Part shown: piece after piece, positions 20,116 to 28,621 of the stretch | Position numbering within the stretch: position 1 is the first letter of the stretch | How the letters are laid out: each line of letters starts with the position of its first letter | DNA from: Lactifluus volemus | Lineage: Eukaryota > Basidiomycota > Agaricomycetes > Russulales > Russulaceae | Length of the DNA stretch: 28,621 nucleotides | NCBI GenBank assembly: GCA_022376515.1 | Contig: WTXI01000408.1 | Location: 1 to 28,621, forward strand | Reading direction: 5' to 3' | Notes under the pieces: generated by a model | What the model was told of the DNA's origin: nothing | Databases searched by the model: none | The model's input: the letters and a program-made list of their open reading frames with translations, nothing else | Translations under genes and position numbers: made by a program

Positions 20116-20440
20116 CGAGAAAATTTCGATGATGGTGGTAAGAAGTCAAGAAGGCTTGGCGAGATGATCATTCAATGTTGAGTGGGTGATAGGCCGTCAT
20201 CGGCATGTTTGTGACTTGTACCACGATATTTTAGTTGTTCCTTTCGCTGTAGGCTTGTAGCGCTGTGTAGACACGTTGCATGTGACGTGCAACGTGTTTG
20301 GCTTGTTGTTACTGTTCTTGTGGCCTGTGGGCCGTGGGCCCGTGGCACTTAGGTTAGAGTTTGTTGGACATTGAAGGGGTGGCGTCACCGCCATGCCACG
20401 TATCACAGATTCACGGGTACTTTGGAAATGAGTGTGATGA
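20116..20440. promoter_or_regulatory. gap between the zinc-finger ORF and the right subterminal repeats
   Basis: No coding frame is convincing. It should include the promoter of the minus-strand ORF that starts at 20115. GT-rich on the plus strand, with TTGCATGTGACGTGCAACGT at 20276-20295, an inverted-repeat-like motif centred on GTGACGTGC. Confidence 0.35.
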
Positions 20441-20613
20441 GCTCCAAGCCGAGGGCTCCCCTCCGTAAGCCGGAACCATTAGCTAAGGCTAAGCGGCTTA
20501 GCCTTAGCTAAAGGTTCCGGCTAAGGTGGCTCGGCTAAATTTGGCAAGCCGATGCCATGGCTAAAGGGGGCTCGGCTTCGGCTAGCTCCGGCTCGTCGAG
20601 CCCCGCAACACTA
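20440..20613. repeat. right terminal and subterminal repeats of the hAT element
   Basis: The last 174 bp repeat GGCTAA, GGCTCGG and CTCCGGC words inverted relative to the left end and finish with CCCCGCAACACTA. Dense short motifs in both orientations are what hAT transposases bind in known elements. Confidence 0.8.
20469..20521. repeat. long perfect-stem palindrome inside the right end
   Basis: Outer arms GCCGGAACC (20469-20477) and GGTTCCGGC (20513-20521), inner arms AGCTAAGGCTAAGC (20481-20494) and GCTTAGCCTTAGCT (20496-20509), one-base centre. All 23 arm positions pair; only the 3-nt internal mismatch (ATT against AAA) interrupts the stem. Confidence 0.9.
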
Positions 20614-20621
20614 ATTAGTAC
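20614..20621. repeat. hAT target-site duplication, right copy
   Basis: ATTAGTAC directly after the right terminal inverted repeat, identical to 11410-11417. Confidence 0.88.
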
Positions 20622-20636
20622 TAGTAGTACAATGGA

Positions 20637-20658
20637 AGTACAATGGACCTTAGTATTA
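20637..20658. repeat. 22-bp repeat at the hAT target site, right
   Basis: Identical to 11392-11413. A partial unit (TAGTACAATGG at 20625-20635) lies between it and the element, so the target was a short array of this sequence. Confidence 0.8.
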
Positions 20659-20804
20659 CTACTAGTCGTTCAATGAACCGAGTTTCCATTTAATTGCAAA
20701 TAATCCTGTCGCGTGCGCTAGGTTCCTTCATTTCATGGTCAATTTGTTTATAGAACTCGTATTAGGCTTTGGTACACACAATACACGCGTAAATTACATT
20801 GAGC

Positions 20805-21580
20805 AACAACACCCACTGAAATCTCCCACAATCTCAATGCAATGCGTACGCATATTCAAATTAACTACCCACAATCTCAATATAATGCGCACGCAATTCA
20901 AATAAATAACCCGGCAAAGGCCGCAACGATAGCAATGAATATTCCCACACAATGTACGACACACGCACAACATACAGCGAACGGCAACAGCCGCAACGTT
21001 AGTGGTGAAATTTCCCACAATCTCAACACAACGCGCATGGGGAACCCGGCAACTGCCGCAATGATAGCGATGAATTTTCCCACAATACCCACACAACAAC
21101 CCACATGCGCAAAACTTACCGGCAACAGCCGCAATTTAGCGGTGAATTTTCCCACAGTCTCAACACAATGCGCAATGGGGAACCCGGCAACTGCCGCAAC
21201 GATAGCCATGAATTTTCCCACAATACCCACAACCCACATGCGCAACTTACCGGCAACAGCCGCAACGTTAGCGGTGAATTTTCCCACAATCTCAACGCAA
21301 CGCGCGTGCATATTCAAACTCACACGCCCTTGGAAATAGCCGCAATGATAGCGATGACAATTCCCACGCTCGACTCACCAAAACGCGGCCTCAAATAAAA
21401 ACTCACACGCTCTCGGAAATAGCCGCAACGATAGCGATGAATTTTCCCACAATCTCAACACAACGCGCGTGCATATTCAAATAAGGAAACTGTATCATCA
21501 CATATAATCACGTAAAGCTGCGGCAAACTCCATATAGGATGCCGAGATGCAGCAACGATATCGATGAATATTCCCACGGG
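20805..21580. repeat. degenerate minisatellite, unit about 65-80 bp
   Basis: Eight units are marked by GCCGCAAYGATAGCGATGAA or a variant, at about 20920, 20990, 21056, 21129, 21193, 21258, 21340 and 21422, each followed by TTTCCCACAATCTCAACAC or similar. Two sub-types alternate (GGCAACTGCC and GGCAACAGCC), giving a higher-order period near 135 bp in the middle. Frames open on both strands (for example 20898-21323 minus) follow from the repeat and shift between units, so I do not call them genes. Confidence 0.85.
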
Positions 21581-21599
21581 GGGGGGCAAATTTCCGCAA

Positions 21600-22622
21600 G
21601 AAAATCGGCATAAAACCTCGTTCTCTAAAGAGAACTCGGAACTGCATGCTGTGATTCACGCTGCGTCTAGATTTTCGACCCCTCTAAATTTTCTCTCTTG
21701 TTCAAAGGAAATGCGATCATCCTGTGAAGCATTCTGAGGGTGATGCATCCTTCAAAGTCTTTGTTTTATTCCTTGGATTTCAGCTTCAGTCTCACTTTGG
21801 TATCATTCAACTCCCTTGCTATGCCCCCCTTTGTCCCTCTCAATATCTTCTCACTCGATTTTTCGTACCTTAGACTCGTTTCCTTTGTGCCAGTGGCTTT
21901 TCTTTACTTACTTACAAGCCCATACTCAACGTGTTTCCATTTCTAGATAGCTGTACTCAACTTGTACATAAATACCCTGCAAAAATGTACTCAGAGCAGC
22001 AGCGAAATCCCCTTGTCTGTTCTCTCTTCTCTTCTTAAAACACTTGTCTGATCTCCTTCGAAACCTTCCTGCTTTCAAAACGGCTCCACCATCGCGACCA
22101 ACGTTCTCGTGTTCGACTCGAGCTCTCCCACGTTTCACGACTTTGACCGTTCTTGGGAACTGCTCACTCACCCTCACTTCCTGTCTTACTTCCGAACTCA
22201 CACGTAGACGCAGTGGTCTACATTCAGTGGGCCATTTCAATTTCTTCAGCAGCGCGTGCATCACGAACAGAGTTGATTCATCACACAGATCCTATTCGTT
22301 TTTGTTTCACCTCACGTCCGCGCTGGATTGCGGGATCAGTTACCAGCAGAGCGCTCATGGGTTCACTGGTCATCGGTCAATCAATAAGCCTAGGAAATAA
22401 TTGACATGAAAGGTGACTACCATTCGTTCAATTCTTTACGGCTTCCACTTCCACAGCAAATATCTTCTTTACTTGCATCGTTACAAATTCTATGGCGCAG
22501 ACCACAAAAGTCCTACTCAGGTTGCAGGACTTGCAGCCTCGAAAAACGGACCCCCATTGCAACATACCTCTCTGTCATACACTTCTGGTACCTTGATGCA
22601 TACTAGGCATATCTCTTATTGA
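21600..22622. other. about 1 kb without a supported gene
   Basis: Pyrimidine-rich on the plus strand between 21740 and 22260. An ATAAATA element at about 21969 followed by a CT-rich run resembles a fungal promoter, and ATG at 21985 opens a short frame (MYSEQQRNPLVCSLF). Frames at 22044-22400 (plus), 21926-22264 (minus) and 22413-22622 (plus) stay open but I could not join them into a convincing protein. A small gene here is possible. Confidence 0.35.
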
Positions 22623-25062
22623 CCATTGTTATGCTCATCGAATAAGTGATTGAATTTGATCCGAATATGCAGAGTGTAAATGGTTATTAACGGACCCCAA
22701 AGGCCGGCTGCACCCAAGGCAGAGGCGCGCTCGCCTAATAATCCCAAACATATTTCCGGAACCAGTTGAGGTTCCGAGGTTGTGACGAAGGAGCCGGTGT
22801 TGTGGGATTCCCCGGCTTGGTGCCGGAGACGACAGTTTGGCGGGGAGCATGTCCCTCACCTTCAGCGCGCTGCTGAAGGGGTCGTGGTACCGTTGGGCTG
22901 TGTGAAGGTACAAAGTGTGGCGGTGCTGGTGGCAGGAGTTCGTGGGGTGCAGGTGGTGTCATAGGAGAGTGTTGTGCAGAGGCGTGCTGCAGGGATGGTT
23001 TGGATGCCATTGGGGAAGTATGCGCTGGTACAGCTTGTGGCGGTGATGGTGTCGGTAATTCTTGGAATTTGGGCGATGATCTAGAAGGGTGTCGTTCTGA
23101 GCGGTGCAGCTGGGGAGGTTCAAACGACTTTGCGGAAGTATGTGCCGGTACAGCTTGTAGTGGGGCTCGCGGTGGTTCTTGGGTGCGTGCGATGCCAAAG
23201 AAGAGTGTTGTGCAGAAGCGGGCTGCTGGGGTGGTTCACGCGCCGTTCGGGAAGTGTGTGCTGGTACAGCTTGTGGCGGTGATGGTGTCGGTAATTCTTG
23301 GGAATTGGGCGATGTTATAGTAGGGTGTCGTTCAGAGCGGTGCAGCTGGGGGGTTCAAACGACTTGCGGAGATGTGCTGGCGCAGCTTGTAATGGGTCGT
23401 GGTGTTCTTGGGGTCCGCGCGATGCCAAAGAGTGTCTGCAGAGTTGGCTTGGGTGGTCCACGTGCAGTCGGGATGCGTTGCTGGTACAGCTGTGCGGTGT
23501 TGGTCGGATTCTTGGAATTTGGGTGATGTTTAGAAGGGTGTCGTTCAGAGAGGTGCAACTGGGAGTTCAAACGTCTTTGCGAAGTATTGCTGGTACAGCT
23601 TGTGTGGGGCTCGTGGGTTCTTGGGGTACGTGCGATCCAAAGAAGAGTTGTGCAGAGGCGCGCTGCGGGTGGTCCACGTGTCGTCCGGGAAGTGTGTCTC
23701 GTACAGCTTGTGATGGTGCTGGTGTCGTGCGGTTGTGCCTGAGGAGAATGTAGTAGCCTCGTCGGCGCTTCTGAGGGGGTGGTGAGTGGGAGGGAGCTTG
23801 CGGATACAAGATCTGTGCCAGAGTTAGGGTGAACGGATGCAAACATATCAGAACGTACCCAACCGTCTTCGATTCAGTGGTCTTGTGCTAATGTGTATAT
23901 CGATATATCTCGGTGATCGACCGTTAGGCGAATTACCTGCTTCCAGACCGGCATTGTCACCACTGAGGTGGAATTCACTGGTGGTGTAGGTAATGGAGGT
24001 AATGGATGCTCTTTCGATGCCAGATTTTTGGCATAGCATCGATACTCCGTTCGACATGTCTCTCACCTTCGAGCATTCCGTGAATGTCTGTGAAGAATGA
24101 GAAACAAAAAAGAGTAAACGAAAGCGAGGTGCAGACCTTGAAAATGATGGCATTGCTCGGTATCCAGAAATTGCCGAAAGCACGGATATCCTGGGCCTGT
24201 GTTTCAACATACACACGACCCACCTTATCGGTGAGAACGTAGACCTTCTCGACATGATGAAAATCCTGGATCGCGTTGGCTTGATGTATCCCATATGCCT
24301 CCGGTGAGCAAGGAAGGTGTTCGTAGAAGTGAGGATTTTCCTTGAGAGTAAGTCGCTTCTTGTCCTTATATCGGCTGAAGTTCCAAAGGATTTCTTGTAA
24401 GTTTGAACTCTTGCAAAGCGTCTCTGGGATTTACATCAGATTGCAGAACAACGACGATCATCGGTCAGCACTCACGGTGGACAACGATGGGATCCTGTCG
24501 GTAGGGATTGGCAGAGACGGAACTCGACGACCTGGTTGGTTCTTGAGTTCATCATGCGTCTGCGGGTCAATATTAATGTGAGGTAAGCACATGTGTAAGC
24601 CTCACTATAGATGGAACGTCTCCTTCAGCTTAGAATGATCGTCGAAGATGACTTATCCTTCGACGTCGCTTCCTCCATCTTTTTGAGGAAGTCTTATCCT
24701 GTTTTTCATACTCTGTGAGTCCTGGTCCTTGAAACGATATTCCTTTCATAATTGCCCAACAACTCGGTCGCATCTTTGAAGTTCTTATCAGCTCTTAGAT
24801 GTCTTCCCTTTTGTTCAGCAGCGCATCTTAATGCATTGTCAACGCTGCTAATGCACTTTGGAGGACCCATTAGATTGGGTGATAGGATGGATGCTATGCA
24901 ATTGATCAATTACCTCTCAACTCGATATCGATGGTAGCTTTGGTCCTGGGCTTAACGAAAAGGCGGCAAGAGAGATAGTTCCATTGCTTGCTTCGGTATG
25001 CCCTGCCAATATTCTTCATATGCTTTAAACGATATTTGTCAAAGTCGCCGTCGAGGGGACAT
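22623..25062 (-). pseudogene. frameshifted copy of the 26490-28412 gene
   Basis: The start codon at 25062 is kept, but a C is missing in the first proline run (CCCC for CCCCC), so the frame is lost within four codons. Further single-base losses follow, for example GAAAG for GAAAAG where the right copy reads WHRKEHP, and missing bases around 24720-24900. Pieces remain recognisable: GRVYVETQAQDIRAFGNFWI (about 24140-24210) and DIHGMLEGERHVERSIDA (about 24040-24090). Most differences that change the frame are deletions in this copy. Either it is a decaying duplicate, or the consensus here is poor. It cannot make the full protein as written. Confidence 0.75.
22900..23730. repeat. minisatellite of about 104-120 bp inside the duplicated gene
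   Basis: Units marked by GGTACAGCTTGTGG or a variant at about 23030, 23150, 23265, 23382, 23486, 23594 and 23702, with a diverged unit near 22907. The right gene copy has only two or three such units (about 26860 and 26980). On the minus strand the unit encodes a Pro/Thr/Ser-rich peptide (TPAP, HTS, PRPLQ). Spacing is irregular because of single-base losses. Confidence 0.8.
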
Positions 25063-25145
25063 CAAGTTAGAAAGTAGAACAGATCAGTAGACGGGGTGCA
25101 GTGGCTCTGAGTCCTCGACTCTAGTCGACTAACGGAGAATAAGAG

Positions 25146-26489
25146 CTCACTCTGGGAGGCACACGTGGTCACACCTCTCAATTGAAGCGATCATTCTACG
25201 GACACTTTGCGGATTTCAAGAACACTCAGCTGACCAGATATGACTGCAGGCTCGCGAGACACCGTTGATGGTGGCGCTATCATGTGACGGATGAATATCA
25301 CTCCGGCAATTCCCGCATACTGAGCCCGTGGCACGCAGAAAGGGAGTTGGTTCGTCGATCCCTAATTCCTACATTAACGGGCGTTCTAACGGACAAAGAC
25401 CGACTCGCACACTTGATGAATCCATTGCCACGCTCCCCAGCTCGGTCTCGCTGGTCGCCTCACACGTCGACCGTCACTCAGGCTGACCAACAATTTTGAA
25501 CTCGTCCAGTGGGCAGCAACAGATAATACAATATTTGGGGGTCTGATGCAACGGGCTCGAGATCTACAGCATGAGCGCAAAATGCGGCACCAATTCGTCC
25601 ATGACTCTAGAGCTTATAACCATTTTCCGTGGGATGCTACCAGTCTCGTGCCATTGAGCATTTCCTGATTATATTAGTCCCGGTAGAAGGCTGTAGACGG
25701 CCTCCATCCACTATCTCATCTCTTGAGCCAATCAATCTTGGGAAAGAATGGTTACTATAGAGTACTGAAAAGGATGAATTAATGAGAAGAGTGTCCGTAT
25801 GAAGTCCCGCGGAAACAATCTGGCAATAGATCTGTCATTTATCGATCCCAGAGTTCCGTGTGAGGCGATCACATTGATCCACGCAGAATCCTCGCGTAAT
25901 GGTTCGATGATCAAAGATGTTCCCACGGTCTGGGAAACGGTCTGATTTCTGGGTGGGTATCTCACGCTCCAATTTGGACCACATCAAGTCTCTACTAAAT
26001 CGACTGTGACCGCATCACGAGAAGGATCCAGTTGGTATAGGCGCTAATTTTTCCGCTTCGTGCTTCACTCAGTGGGTGGGCCTGTTTGTATGAAGCTCAA
26101 CGCTATATGAACAGCCACGATGCGGATTACACTCAACCACAGGCTGAGGCGGCGAAAGTGGGGTTCGGCGTTCGGGCTCAAAACGCTATATATGCAGCTG
26201 CAGCCCTTTGAGATTCGTGCCAGTGTGCTTTGATCTCCAGCTCGAATGACAGAGTGATACATCATAACACGTAGACTTCACACACTGACATCAAGAGGAC
26301 AGGCCAGAAAAGGCTTCTGAAAACGTTGGTCACGAGCGCCATCAGTTAAAAGTGAATTTGAACTCAGCTGCTCAGAAGTGAGGAAGAGAACGCAATTGGG
26401 GACAAAAAGCTTAGATTGTTTGCTACGTCTACACTCGGAAAGTAGTAGCTGGTATTTAACTGTTCCACATGATTCCACCCATTCCTAAC
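25146..26489. other. 1.3-kb spacer between the duplicated genes, no gene seen
   Basis: Mixed-composition DNA with only short frames (for example 25284-25499 plus). I found no splice-consistent protein, repeat or RNA gene. It is absent from the other side of either copy inside this window, so whether it belonged to the duplicated unit cannot be told. Confidence 0.4.
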
Positions 26490-28412
26490 TCAGACGGGAT
26501 AGGGGCGCCAAATCCCAACAATCAGCCTGCATATCTTTATTGAACGTTGTTGTGCTCGTCGAATAGGTGATTGAATTTGATCCGAATATGCAGAACGTAA
26601 ATGCTTAACAACTGACCTCAACGGCCGGCTGCACGCACGGAGCGGCGCGGTCGCCGAATAAAAACCATCCCTGGTACCATTTTCCCGCCTCCCGGACTGT
26701 TGTAACTCTACAACCGCAGGTCCTGACGAAGGGATGGCGGGAGCCGGTCTTGTAGCATTCCCAGGCTTGGTGCCGGAGACGACAGTTTTGCGGGGAGCAT
26801 ATCCCTCACCTTCGGCGTGCTGCTGAAGGGGCCGTGGTACCGTTGGGGAAGTGTGTGCAAGCACAACGTGTGGCGGTGCTGGTGTCAGGAGTTCGTGGGG
26901 TGCAAGTGGTGCCAAAGAAGAGCGTAGTGCAGAGGTGCGCAGCCGGGGTGGTCCACGTGCCGCTCGGGAAGTGTGTGCTCGTACAACTTGTGATGGTGCT
27001 GGTGTCTGCAGTTCTTGTGGTGCGGATTGTGCCTGAGGAAAAGGTAGTAGCATCGTCGGCGGTTGCTGAGGGGGTGGTGAGCTGGGAGGGGAGCTTGGCG
27101 GATACAAGATCTGTGCCAGGGTCAGGGTGAAGCGGGTGACAAACATATCAGAACGTACCCAATCGTCTTCGAGTTCCGGTGGTCTTGTGCTAATGTATAT
27201 ATCGATATCGATATCGATATCTCGGTCATCCACCGTTAGGCGAATTACCTGCTTCCAGACCGGCATTGTCACCACTGAGGTGGAATTCACAGGTGGTGTA
27301 GGTAGTTGTGGTAAGGGATGCTCTTTTCGATGCCAGATTTTTGGCGTGGCATCGATACTCCGTTCGACATGTCTCTCACCTTCGAGCATTCCGTGAATGT
27401 CTGTGAAGATATGAGAATCAAAATAAAGAGTAAACAAAAGGTGAGGTACAGACCCTTGAAAATGATGGCATTGCTCGGTATCCAGAAATTTCCAAAAGCA
27501 CGGATATCCTGAGCCTGTGTTTCAAGGTACACACGGCCCACCTTATCAGTGAGAACGTAGACCTTCTCGACACGCTGAAAATCCTGGATCGCGTTAGCCT
27601 TGAATGTACTCCCATATGCCTCCGGTGAGCAAGGAAGGTGTTCGTAGAAGTGAGGATTTTCCTTGAGAGTCAGACGCTTCTTGCCTTTATATCGGCTGAA
27701 GTTCCAAAGGATTTCTTGTATGTTTGAACTCTTGCCAAGCGTCTCTGGAATTTACATCAGATTGCAGAAACAACGACGATAATTGGTCAGCACTCACGGT
27801 GGACAACGATGGGATCCCCGTCGGTAAGGGATTGGCAGAGACGGAACTCGACGATCCTGGTTGGTTCTTGAGATTCATCATGTGTCTGCGGGTCAACATT
27901 AATGCGAGGTAAAGCAAGGATGTGTTAGCCTCACTATAGAGTGTAACGTCTCCTTCATCTTAGTTAAGACCATCGAAGATGACTTATCCTTCGACGTCGC
28001 TTCCTCCATCTTTTTGAGGAACGTCGTATGCTGTTTTTCATACTCTGTAGAGTCCTGGCCCTTGAAACGATATTTCCTTTCATAATTGCCCAACAGCTCG
28101 GTCGCATCTTTGAAGTTCTTATCAGCCTCCTTAGATGTCTTCCCTTTTGCTTCAGCTGCGCATCTTAATGCATTATCAACGGCTGCTAATGCACTTTGGA
28201 AACCCATTAGAATTGGGCGATAGGATGAATGTTATGCAAATTGATCAATTACTCCTCAACTCGATATCTGATTGGTAGCTTTGCTCCCGGGCTTGAACGA
28301 AATCGCGGCAAGCAGAGATCAGTTCTATTGCCTGCTTTCGGTATGCCCTGCCAATATTCTTCATATACTTTTTAAACGAATATTTGTCGAAGTTGACCGT
28401 CGAGGGGGACAT
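26490..28412 (-). CDS. uncharacterised protein, 566 aa, intact copy of a duplicated gene
   Basis: Exons 28412-28253, 28185-27935, 27885-27798, 27744-27454 and 27400-26490 join in one frame (1,701 nt) with introns of 67, 49, 53 and 53 nt. The first 135 residues are charged and helical (KKYMKNIGRAYRKQAIELIS, then a Lys/Glu-rich stretch with NFKDATELLGNYE), probably a coiled coil. Residues 138-330 look folded: EPTRIVEFRLCQSL, NPHFYEHLPCSPEAYG, VEKVYVLTDKVGRVYLETQA, GNFWIPSNAIIF and MPVWKQVIRLTVDD, followed by a short Asp-Ile repeat. The last 220 residues are a Pro/Ser/Thr-rich disordered tail that holds the minisatellite. No signal peptide, membrane segment or catalytic motif is seen. The family is unknown to me. 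Confidence 0.75.
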
Positions 28413-28497
28413 CGAGTTAGACAAAGTAGAACGGATCAGTAGACGGGGGTGCCAGTGACTTCCCGGCCCTAGCCGAATGAATGGAGAATAAGTACGG
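26542..28497. repeat. direct duplication, right copy
   Basis: Partner of 22623-25145, same orientation, offset about 3.4-3.9 kb. It holds the intact gene and the shorter form of the internal minisatellite. Confidence 0.88.
27197..27221. repeat. ATCGAT microsatellite encoding (Asp-Ile)n
   Basis: About four copies of the hexamer (shared as ATATCG/ATATCG) sit in exon 5 and add alternating Asp and Ile residues. The left gene copy has only one or two units at the matching place (about 23898), so the run is a recent length change that stays in frame. Confidence 0.8.
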
Positions 28498-28501
28498 TCG
28501 C

Positions 28502-28557
28502 CTCCCTCTTAACCCATAGCAGTTGGTTGATGCCCTGGGTTATGGGTTATGAGGGAG
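28502..28557. repeat. inverted repeat near the right edge
   Basis: CTCCCTCTTAACCCATA (28502-28518) pairs with TATGGGTTATGAGGGAG (28541-28557) with one mismatch and a 22-base loop. The right arm overlaps two direct heptamers GGGTTAT. It may be a hairpin, or the end of another element that continues outside the window. Confidence 0.65.
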
Positions 28558-28621
28558 TTATGGGCTACCGGGATTCAGGTACGCGAGAGTGACCCCGGAC
28601 CGGGTCGGGCCTCAACCTCAG

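Larger units (their letters stand above)
11418..20613 (+). mobile_element. 9.2-kb hAT-type transposon carrying kinase genes
   Basis: The element starts TAGTGTTGCGGC at 11418 and ends CCCCGCAACACTA at 20613; the outer 11 bases are perfect inverted repeats. It is flanked by the identical 8-bp ATTAGTAC. Both ends carry several TTAGCCG/CGGCTAA subterminal motifs, typical of transposase binding sites. Inside, in order, are a FunK1 kinase (plus), a hAT transposase (plus), a CK1-like kinase (plus) and a zinc-finger ORF (minus). Autonomous hAT elements are usually 3-5 kb with a transposase only, so about 5 kb is extra. The perfect target duplication says the whole block inserted as one unit. The alternative of nested insertions inside an older element is not excluded. 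Confidence 0.87.
22623..25145. repeat. direct duplication, left copy
   Basis: Colinear with 26542-28497 from the 3' flank of the gene (GTGATTGAATTTGATCCGAA in both) to its 5' flank (GATCAGTAGACGGGG in both). It is longer than the right copy because of an expanded internal minisatellite, yet elsewhere it is peppered with short deletions. Confidence 0.88.

Noticed and set aside
20842..21398. Repetitive protein genes on either strand in the minisatellite
   Set aside because: Frame shifts from unit to unit and the peptides have no independent support; the DNA repeat explains the open frames.
23000..23842. Plus- and minus-strand repetitive ORFs (Gly/Cys/Val-rich and Pro/Thr-rich) as genes
   Set aside because: They are frames through the minisatellite of the disrupted left gene copy; the intact right copy shows the real frame.
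28530..28565. Telomere-like GGGTTA repeats
   Set aside because: Only two GGGTTAT units, not an array of TTAGGG, and they form part of an inverted repeat.
1..28621. CRISPR arrays, prokaryotic operons, ribosome binding sites
   Set aside because: The window is eukaryotic with spliced genes; the repeats are adjacent or degenerate without unique spacers.

Overview
The window looks like nuclear DNA of a mushroom-forming basidiomycete (Agaricomycete). Genes are split by many short GT-AG introns (45-70 nt). Lineage-typical families are present: a FunK1-type fungal kinase, a DUF6698-type protein and several orphan families I know only as uncharacterised Agaricomycete proteins. No rRNA, tRNA, CRISPR or prokaryotic signal was seen. 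All gene models were built by hand from reading frame, splice consensus and phase.

Layout. 0-7.6 kb is a cluster of small multi-exon orphan genes. It holds a 274-aa beta-rich protein (698-1754, minus), a ten-exon protein of about 464 aa (3173-5130, minus), a small candidate gene (5195-5824, minus) and a plus-strand gene (6407-7547). Among them lie orphan exon copies, a small duplication, and a 619-bp inverted-repeat element inserted into one copy of that duplication. 7.6-9.2 kb shows no convincing gene. 9195-11355 is a DUF6698-like gene with a long Ser/Pro/Arg tail.

11418-20613 is the highlight: a 9,196-bp hAT-type DNA transposon with terminal inverted repeats (TAGTGTTGCGG) and a perfect 8-bp target duplication (ATTAGTAC at 11410-11417 and 20614-20621). 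Besides an eleven-exon BED-finger/hAT transposase it holds an intact 700-aa FunK1 kinase, a CK1-like kinase with an altered catalytic loop, and a minus-strand zinc-finger ORF near the right end. It therefore looks like a kinase-carrying transposon. How the parts cooperate is inference: the transposase would act on the ends, and the kinases could be passengers or could modify host or transposase proteins.

20.8-21.6 kb is a degenerate minisatellite. 22.6-28.5 kb holds a direct duplication of one minus-strand gene. The right copy is intact (566 aa). The left copy is full of small deletions and carries an expanded minisatellite of about 110 bp in its Pro-rich region.

A recurring oddity is that many otherwise good gene models miss one base at a short homopolymer (AAA to AA, CC to C, GG to G). 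This may be assembly or base-calling error rather than biological decay, so 'broken' genes here should be read with caution.
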